From assembly GCA_028751875.1 (NCBI GenBank), contig CM054151.1, forward strand, positions 35,919,177 through 35,983,176: a stretch of DNA of 64,000 nucleotides, written 5' to 3'. The notes under the pieces are model-generated. The model was not told where the DNA came from. It ran no database searches and saw only the letters and a program-made list of their open reading frames with translations. Shown here piece by piece: positions 56,881 to 64,000 of the stretch (its first letter is position 1; each line of letters begins with the position of its first letter). Source of the DNA: Rapana venosa. Taxonomy: Eukaryota; Mollusca; Gastropoda; Neogastropoda; Muricidae. A program made the translations under genes and the position numbers.

Positions 56881-57974
56881 ATCTTTACAAAAGTCATTAG
56901 CTGAGGTGAATAAATACAATACAATAGAGTTGTTATTTATATCGTTTTATGCGATCTGCTTATACCAGTATTTTAGTCAATTTCTAAGAAAAATAATTAC
57001 TTGCAATATGATAAAAAGGGGATACTCTTGTATATTCTTGTTTCTGCTGATCAACATCAATCCTATTTTGTTTAATTATCCTGTTAATTATTAAATCAGC
57101 TATTTGGTCAGTTTGTTTGTGTGTCTGTGTGTCTCTATATCTGTATGTCTATATGAATGTGTGTATGTATGTTGGTACGTTGGTATGCTGGTATGTTGAT
57201 GTATTCGTGCGTGCGTGCGTACATGTGTGCGTGTATGTGTGTGTGTTTGTGTGTTGATCTTCGTTGTGTTTAAAGTGAACATCAACGGTAATAGAAACTG
57301 AGGCCCTTTTATGTGCTACAGATTTCCCGGGGGTTATTGATTGCTCTCTTCACATATCTTCCCACCACGTTTTATAGCAGCGCTATCCTTCTGTCATACT
57401 TCAGTTTTGCGTGTCAAGTTATCGTCTATCTACGCTGCAATTTCTTTCTCGCCACAGGAGACGTTGTATTTCCTGCTCCCGACAGTGCAATTTCCGACCT
57501 GGGTAATGGTGATTGATTGCTGACACTATCTGATGGAGACTAGGCTCTGCTTTATTGTTCCCTAATGTCTTTTAGCTGCAACTGAGAAAAAGAGTTCCAA
57601 CTACTAGTCTGAGAAAAGAGTTTCAACTACCAGTCTGAATCACTTGGAAGTTTCGTTGCGGTTTGACAGAAAACAAATGCCTACTCCGCAGGTACTAGTC
57701 AGACACTAATGTTTATGAACATTTGTAAGGTACTGTAATTCAGAAACCATTACTTAACAAACATATATGGCATTCATTTTCAAAATACTCAGGGCTAACA
57801 TGTGGAACCACAGCTTGTAGCAACTATCCAGCAAATAGGTAGAGAGGAGACATAGGAAAGCATCCTCATCCCCAGATGCCGCTATGAGCCTTTTCAGGGT
57901 ATGGCTAGGCCCAAGAACCTTTTAAACGAAACCCCGTTTTATTCGTGGCTACGGAAACCGAAACATCACAAATT

Positions 57975-58660
57975 CTATTACATCTGTCGCATCTGACATG
58001 TTTGATGTCAATATGAATGGTTTCTTTGTTTATATCTTGGTAGACATGAATGCTTTTTAAATTACCTCTTGGGTAATATGAATAGTTACTTTGTTCGCCG
58101 CTTATGTAAAATGAATGGTTCTGTGTTCGCATCTTAGGTAATATGAATAGTTACTTTGTTCGCCTCTTTAGTAATATGAATGGTTCTGTGTTCGCCTTTT
58201 AGGGGTAATATGAATAGTTACTTTGTTCGCATCTTATGTGATATGAATGGTTCTATGTTTGCCTCTTAGGTAATATGAATAGTTCCTTTGTTCGCCTTTT
58301 AGGGTAATATGAATGGTTCTGTGTTCGCATCTTAGGTAATATGAATAGTTACTTTGTTCGCATCTTATGTGATATGAATGGTTCTGTGTTCGCCTCTTAG
58401 GTAATATGAATGGTTACTTTGTTCGCCTTTTACGTAATATGAACGGTTACTTTGTTCGCCTTTTACGTAATATGAATGATTACTTTGTTCGCCTTTTACG
58501 TAATATGAATGGTTCCTTTGTTCGCTTCTTGGGTAATATGAATGGTTCTTTGCTCGCCTTTTGGTCATATTAAAAGTTCCCTTGCTCGCCCATTAGTTAA
58601 TATGAATGGTTCCTTTGTTTGCTTCTTATGTAATATGAATGGTTTGTTTGATTGGCTCGT
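57975..58660 (-). repeat. 33-bp minisatellite, unit encodes an 11-residue repeat on the minus strand
   Basis: About 20 units run along the plus strand as TAATATGAATGGTTACTTTG followed by TTCGCCTTTTACG. Because 33 is divisible by three, the minus strand reads NHSYYVKGEQS again and again over 58365-58568 (67 residues) and more weakly at 58045-58132. Other units carry indels that break the frame. No promoter or other gene evidence is visible, so a protein is not claimed. Confidence 0.85.
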
Positions 58661-59119
58661 ATCTTTGCCTTCAATTCTTTATCAGTGTTCTACCGTGTCC
58701 AGTTCTGCTGCTTCTATTTCTATATGTGCAATTCCCCAAAAGAGAGAAAGAAATAAGAGAAAAAACAAATCTTCAACAAAACCTTAAGTTCTCATGTGCC
58801 GATCGTTCTATCCCCCTTTGAGCCAGTCTCTGCCGGTTACAATGACATCTTATGGGAATGGAAAGCACTGACAACCTCGCAGATACAAATCTGTGTGTGT
58901 GTGTGTGTGTGAGTGTGATGTTTCATTTGCTGCATTGTTCTATTGTATTATTATGCGTTTATTATGTATTCATTAGCTTTTGTTGTACTGCATATTTCTT
59001 ACTCTGTCTTTAAAGATGTCACATTTTTTGTGTGCTAAATTTTTGTGTTCATCAACCTGTGTCGGCATCTGTCTGGCATTTATGTTGTTCCTTTTTTACC
59101 TACCTGATTGTGTTTTTGT

Positions 59120-59411
59120 CTGCCTGCCTACCCGTCTGCCTGTCTGTCTGCCTGCTTGCCTGTCTGCCTGTCTGTCTGACTTCCTGCAAGTCTGAATAAT
59201 TATGCATCTGCATATCTATCTGTCTGTTTGTCTACCTGTAAATCCTAAACTCTCACTCAGTGTCTTTTTGTATGCAAATGTTTGCTTGTCCGCCTGTTTT
59301 CATTTTTATGGCTTGTTTTTTGTGTCTCTTGCTTTTCTCTATTTATTTCTTTTCTCTCTGTCTTCTTGTATTTTTTGGTTGATTTCATATTTGTTTGTCT
59401 GATTGTCTCTG

Positions 59412-59447
<36 letters not shown>

Positions 59448-59550
59448 TCTCTTTCTCTCTCTCCCACTCTCTCCCCCTCTCTCTCTCTCTCCATCTATCT
59501 CTCTTTCTCTTTCTCTATCTGTCTGTCTTTCTTTCTTTCTCTCTCTCAAT
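59120..59550. repeat. (CTGCCTGT)n and (CT)n microsatellites
   Basis: CTGT/CTGC repeats (59118-59180), then CT repeats (59405-59550). Leu/Ser-rich ORFs are shadows. Confidence 0.9.
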
Positions 59551-59817
59551 GTATCTCGTTCACATCACTAGTTGCTAGCATCAAGCAGACACAGTGCTCT
59601 GATTCCCTCTTTGTCCTTCCATAGCTCAAAGGGCTTTTCTCTAGAAAATCCCAGCCCCGATGTCCTTCCCCATTCTTCATTCCTTTCCACCTGGTTTCTC
59701 TTCAGTGGCATTAGCAGACAACAGCTCTGGCACTGGTTGCAGGGCCACTGGACCTACCATCCTGAGGTTTTCTACAATCTGTGGGGTGGTGGAGAGGGCG
59801 AAGGAGTAGAGTGGTTG

Positions 59818-59900
59818 GTGGGGGGGGGGGGGGGGGGGGGGTGGGGTGGGAAGTGAAGTGAGTATAAGTGTGTGTGTGTGTGTGTCTGTGTGTGTGTGTC
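59818..59900. repeat. Poly-G and (GT)n tract
   Basis: A run of about 22 G (59819-59840) and GT repeats (59871-59900). Confidence 0.9.
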
Positions 59901-59981
59901 TGCGAAAATGCAGATAGGTAGATGCCACACTAGCGCACACTTACTGAAATGTGTTCATTTGCATAGTCAGACAAGCACTCT

Positions 59982-60026
59982 TATACACACACACACACAC
60001 ACACTCATCTCCTCTCTCTCTCTCTC

Positions 60027-60068
<42 letters not shown>

Positions 60069-60096
60069 GTCTCCTTCTCTCTCTCTCGCTCTCTCT
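59982..60096. repeat. (CA)n then (CT)n microsatellite
   Basis: CA (59984-60004) followed by CT. 60100-60600 shows nothing recognisable. Confidence 0.9.
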
Positions 60097-60635
60097 CAAG
60101 CATATGCACAAAAAGCTCACCGACATACCATCATGCGCATACGTCTGCTGAAATTCGGATACACCAGAAAACTGGCTAAGCTAGACACATTTTGTAGGAC
60201 AGCTCCCATATGCAGTCTTCAATCTCACTCCTCGGAGAAAAGCACGAGCAGGAGCGGCTGAGTACCAAGCTACACAAGGGAGTGATGAACTTACAAATGC
60301 GCAATGGTACCACACAAGAGAGTGATGAAGCTAACAAATGCACATTCATTTGTCTCTGGCACAAAAACAAGACACTCAATTGAACACACAAAGTAATAAG
60401 AAACCAACGACCAACACAATCCCCGAACCCTGTAGGAAAAGAAACACATCGACACTAACGAACAATCATGCAAACTGTAAAGAAACAAACCAAGCATGGG
60501 GAAGGGAAGCAGAGCTACCACACCAACGAAAACTTACATGCAGGCAGGGAGGCAGGCACGGAGATGCGCGCACACATGAATGTATGCTCTCCCCTGTCAC
60601 ACACATAATAAATATGCGCATGCCTGCGTGCGTAC

Positions 60636-60735
60636 ACACAAACACACACTCACACACATACACGCACATACACATTCGCGCGCGCGCGCACACACACACG
60701 CACGCACGCACACACACACACACATACGCACGCAC
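60636..60735. repeat. (CA)n/(CG)n microsatellite
   Basis: CACACACA with GCGCGC and CGCA blocks. Confidence 0.9.
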
Positions 60736-61221
60736 GCATTCACATATGTGAGCGCGAGGGCGCCTGTATCTATGCAAACCTACCCACACACCTGCACATA
60801 TCTGCAAAAAATGCAGATGCATAAGAAGACGGTTAATTCAAATATATTCGGCAGGACTGTTTATTAATATTGTTTTGAATCTCAGTCCTTGGAGAAGAGG
60901 CTGGGCAGAAAGGACTTAAGGGTTACAACTTACCAAAGAACTATGAGTATAACGTAAACACGTTGAATGATTTTGTTTCCTTGTGGGGATGTAGGGGGTC
61001 TGTAATGATCAATAGCATTCCCACCCTCTGGAAACTCTGTGCTAGGAATTCCATCCTTCCCATCCCTCTCTTTGTTTCTTTTTTTCAGAATAACAATTAC
61101 CTCCCACTCCAAAGTAGGATGCGCTGGGCCTGACTTGTCGGGGGCTGAAAGGCATTGTCGGAAGACATTTTCGCTCATATGATAGACTGCAGATACTGTA
61201 TGAATGAAAGAAGAAGAAGGA

Positions 61222-61410
61222 GGAGATGGTGATGATGATGATGATGATTGATGATGATGATGATGATGATGAAGAAGAAGAAGAAGAAGAAGAAGAAAGA
61301 AGAAGAAGAAGAAGAAGAAGAAGAAGAAGAAGAAGAAGAAGAAGAAGAAGAGAAGAAGAATTCGGAAGAAGTAGAAGAATTGCGAAGAAGAGCAAGAACA
61401 AGAAGAAAGA
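61222..61410. repeat. (GAT)n then (GAA)n microsatellite
   Basis: GAT (61224-61270), then GAA (61271-61350). 61410-62080 shows no gene. Confidence 0.95.
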
Positions 61411-62084
61411 ACAATAAGCATACGAAGAGGAGGACAACGAAATCCGGTTATTTCAAACCTACTTTATAGGACAGTTCCCCAATGATGTCTTAAATTTCAA
61501 TCCTTGGAGATAAATTTCGGTAGACCATGCTGAGTTTTATAGCTCACAAGGGGTCTAGGACTTTAACATATACACGTTCTCTTGTTTTTCTCTTCCAAGC
61601 ATTTGCCAACAGAACACCAACAAACAAACAAAATAAACAAACAAACAAAACAACAAGGAAAAGAGGAGGGAAGCAGAGCTACAACGCAAATGTAAACTCG
61701 CGGTAGATAGGTGGGCAGGCACGCATATAGCCACACATACATACACGCACAGTCGTGTGCGCGCACGCGTACACGCGCACGGGTGCACCTACGTGTATAT
61801 ATACAACACATTAACACACTTGGGTACATCTTCTAGGACTCTTAAGGAACCCAATACATTTTCTTTTCAAACTACATTTTAAAAGAATTAACAAAAGCTG
61901 CCGTACACTTCACAGCCTAGGATGGGAACCATGGGACAAAGAGCTAAGTTTTCAGGGCAACAAAGGATCACTGAGTTGAGAAGATATGTACTGAAGTCGT
62001 GTCTTAGCACTACGGATTAAAATGTTAAAAAGCGATAAAAAAGATACACGAGAGTGCATCCAAACATGCTTAAATTTGCATACA

Positions 62085-62140
62085 CACAAACGCGCGCGCG
62101 CGCGTGCACGCACAGACGCACAAACGCACTTACGGACACA
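62085..62140. repeat. (CG)n/(CA)n microsatellite
   Basis: A CGCG block with CA and CGCA flanks. Confidence 0.85.
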
Positions 62141-62204
62141 CAGAGAATGCACGGATATCTATACGCTAGCCTACCTCTGCAAGGATTTAGATACAACCAA
62201 ATCC

Positions 62205-62600
62205 TGTCGTATTAAACTTGTGCTTGGGCCTTTTCTGCTTTTTCTGAACATTAATGACATCGTCGTCAACATTGTTTCAGATATGAAACATTTGCAGACG
62301 ATAAAATTACGTCCCTTGTTCTTAGCAATCCAGAGTTTACTTAGATGAAGATTTAAATTCAGATCTTAAAAAACAATAAATCCGCGGGCACAGCTTTGGA
62401 AAGTTCACAATATATAGAAGAAAAGACTGAAGGGATTTATTTTGCAAGCGATCAATCCAATGCCCATCCTGAAATGTGGCCACACTCAGCTGCAAGGTGC
62501 TCTCATTGTAAAGAGATTGAACATGAAAACGCTGATCAACGTGTATAAACCATTCATCTTGTCATTATCGTAATATAACTAAGGTTAGTTTCACTGAAAA
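62205..62600 (+). mobile_element. Non-LTR reverse transcriptase remnant
   Basis: The plus strand reads LVLGPFLLFLNINDIVVNIV (about 62217-62277), the RT motif before the active site. In the next frame it reads TFADDKITSL (62288-62318), with the catalytic FADD retained. Further on, CGHTQLQGALIVKRLNMKTL and INVYKPFILSL (about 62472-62565) fit the thumb region. There are several frame changes. It resembles jockey/CR1-type elements and differs from the other LINEs here. 62600-62940 holds nothing clear. Confidence 0.65.
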
Positions 62601-62942
62601 ATTATCGGACCTTTTAGAAATCCCTAATTTAGAAACTTTATGAAAAACAACTCGAGCCATCTGAACCATTGCAAACACTAGCTACAAGAAATCACCCAGA
62701 CACGCACAAACCTGAACACACGCCCTAGACTTCATCCAAATTACAAGTACCCACCGAGCCATCACCGACTTCGTCCCAAACAAACAAGGACAGAAGTTAA
62801 ACTCTCAGGTCGTGGCTATTTTACTCCTGCTGTCTTGTTTGTGTCCTCAGCACTTGAGTGGTGTACAGCCTCCCCCTCCCTCCTCTTCCCCATCCAGCTT
62901 CAGCCTTGAAGCCAAAACGAGCAGAAAAGGAAAAAAGAAAAT

Positions 62943-63099
<157 letters not shown>

Positions 63100-63114
63100 C
63101 TTTTTATATTTAAT

Positions 63115-63320
63115 ATCGAGGATAATGGAATAAGCACTCATGTGCTTTTTTTTTACATCCAGTCCCCGTGTGTATGCTGTTTTGTAAATTTTGTCATCTG
63201 TTCCCACCGGCACACAATGGCCTACTCTTTCGAAAAGCGGAACAGGATTTAACGTGTGCGCAAGATGTTCTGCATGCGTTCGCACACGGGGCCTCGGTTT
63301 ATAGTCTCATCCGAAGGAGA
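63115..63320 (+). repeat. Interspersed module with GTGTGCGCAAGATGTTCTGC core
   Basis: The best-preserved copy here: GATAATGGAATAAGCACTCA, then ATGGCCTACTCTTTCGAAAA, the core, and GGCCTCGGTTTATAGTCTCA. Confidence 0.7.
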
Positions 63321-63327
63321 TCCGAAG

Positions 63328-63336
63328 AGAGGAGAG

Positions 63337-63378
<42 letters not shown>

Positions 63379-63402
63379 AGAAGAGAGAGGGGGGGGGGGG
63401 GC
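63328..63402. repeat. (GA)n microsatellite with G run
   Basis: GA repeats ending in a run of about 12 G. 63410-64000 shows no gene. Confidence 0.9.
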
Positions 63403-64000
63403 GAGGGGAAAGACAGACAGGCAGAACGACAGAGTAGGTGGAGAGAGAGATGTTTGTTTTATAGTCCAGTACTCAGAGACAGCCAAGAAATGGAGTAGTT
63501 GTTCCAGCCTAAGGTATGTTGACGCCAGAGACCCATGACCTTGCCGCCCATAGACCTCAGCGATGTCTTCCCTGCTGCTGCTTCTGGCATTTTAGCTAAG
63601 TACAAGACTGATAAACTGCTGGCAGACCCTACTCTTTTCTTCCCTGATATAAATCTGTACTTGTTTGATAACTACAAAAGAGACAGAGAGACAGGGAGTG
63701 AGACATAAAGAAGGAATGTGATGCAGGGAACTCGAACTATTGATTGAGAGAAAATGGATGAAGACAGGATTTTTTGAACATCATGCTCTAAAAGATGCGT
63801 CTTATATATAAACCAAAGGAAAGCAAACGGAAGATAGTACCAGCCATCCAAGTAAGCAAGCAACCAACCATCCAAGCAACCAAACAACCAACCAGCCAAA
63901 GCAACATAAAGGAGCATATGTCATGTGTTAACAATAAAAGTTAACATATTAAACACATTGAACTGAATATTGAGAGAGAGACAGACATGTCGACAGAGTT

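Overview
The window is eukaryotic, repeat-dominated, gene-poor DNA from an animal, most likely a marine invertebrate and perhaps a gastropod mollusc. The evidence is the very dense AC/AG/GAA/ATCT microsatellites, CR1/L2-like and other non-LTR retrotransposon fragments, a tRNA-derived SINE, a decayed Mutator-like transposase and a Polinton (Maverick/adintovirus-like) element. No convincing host gene was found. Three contigs are joined by two runs of exactly 500 N (5014-5513 and 36658-37157). Sequence quality is uneven. Much of 8-20 kb, 22.7-24 kb and 26.9-40.1 kb carries indel or homopolymer damage, so many broken frames may be read errors rather than true decay. Family assignments are recalled patterns; no search was run.

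Layout. 1-4.4 kb: microsatellites and fragments of at least two LINE types. 4.44-23.88 kb: a Polinton inserted in a CR1/L2-like LINE, flanked by a 6-bp target duplication (CTACCG, 4438-4443; CTACCCG with one extra C, 23880-23886). Its left arm appears twice (4444-5013 and 8086 onward), separated by a gap and 2.6 kb of unrelated satellite DNA. 23.9-25.3 kb: the remainder of the host LINE, then long microsatellites. 26.9-36.66 kb and 45.2-56.76 kb: two copies of a roughly 10-kb segmental duplication carrying a SINE, LINE ends and a twin-primed LINE. 37.2-40.1 kb: unpolished-looking sequence. 37.5-42.6 kb: two copies of a 19-bp-TIR element and remnants of a Mutator-like transposase. 43.2-48.8 kb: a 1.1-kb module plus LINE repeated with a 3.2-kb period. 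56.8-64 kb: microsatellites, a 33-bp minisatellite whose unit encodes 11 residues, and one more LINE reverse-transcriptase fragment.

The Polinton is the one coherent multigene system. On the plus strand at the left lie an unknown ORF directly inside the TIR, a small conserved-looking protein and a DDE (rve-type) integrase. Protein-primed DNA polymerase B and two or more proteins with hydrophobic segments lie on the minus strand in the middle. The major capsid protein and packaging ATPase form a plus-strand pair at the right. Integrase and polymerase would insert and copy the element, while capsid and ATPase imply that a virion stage exists or existed. The minor capsid protein and maturation protease were not recognised. 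At least three accessory proteins have no known function.
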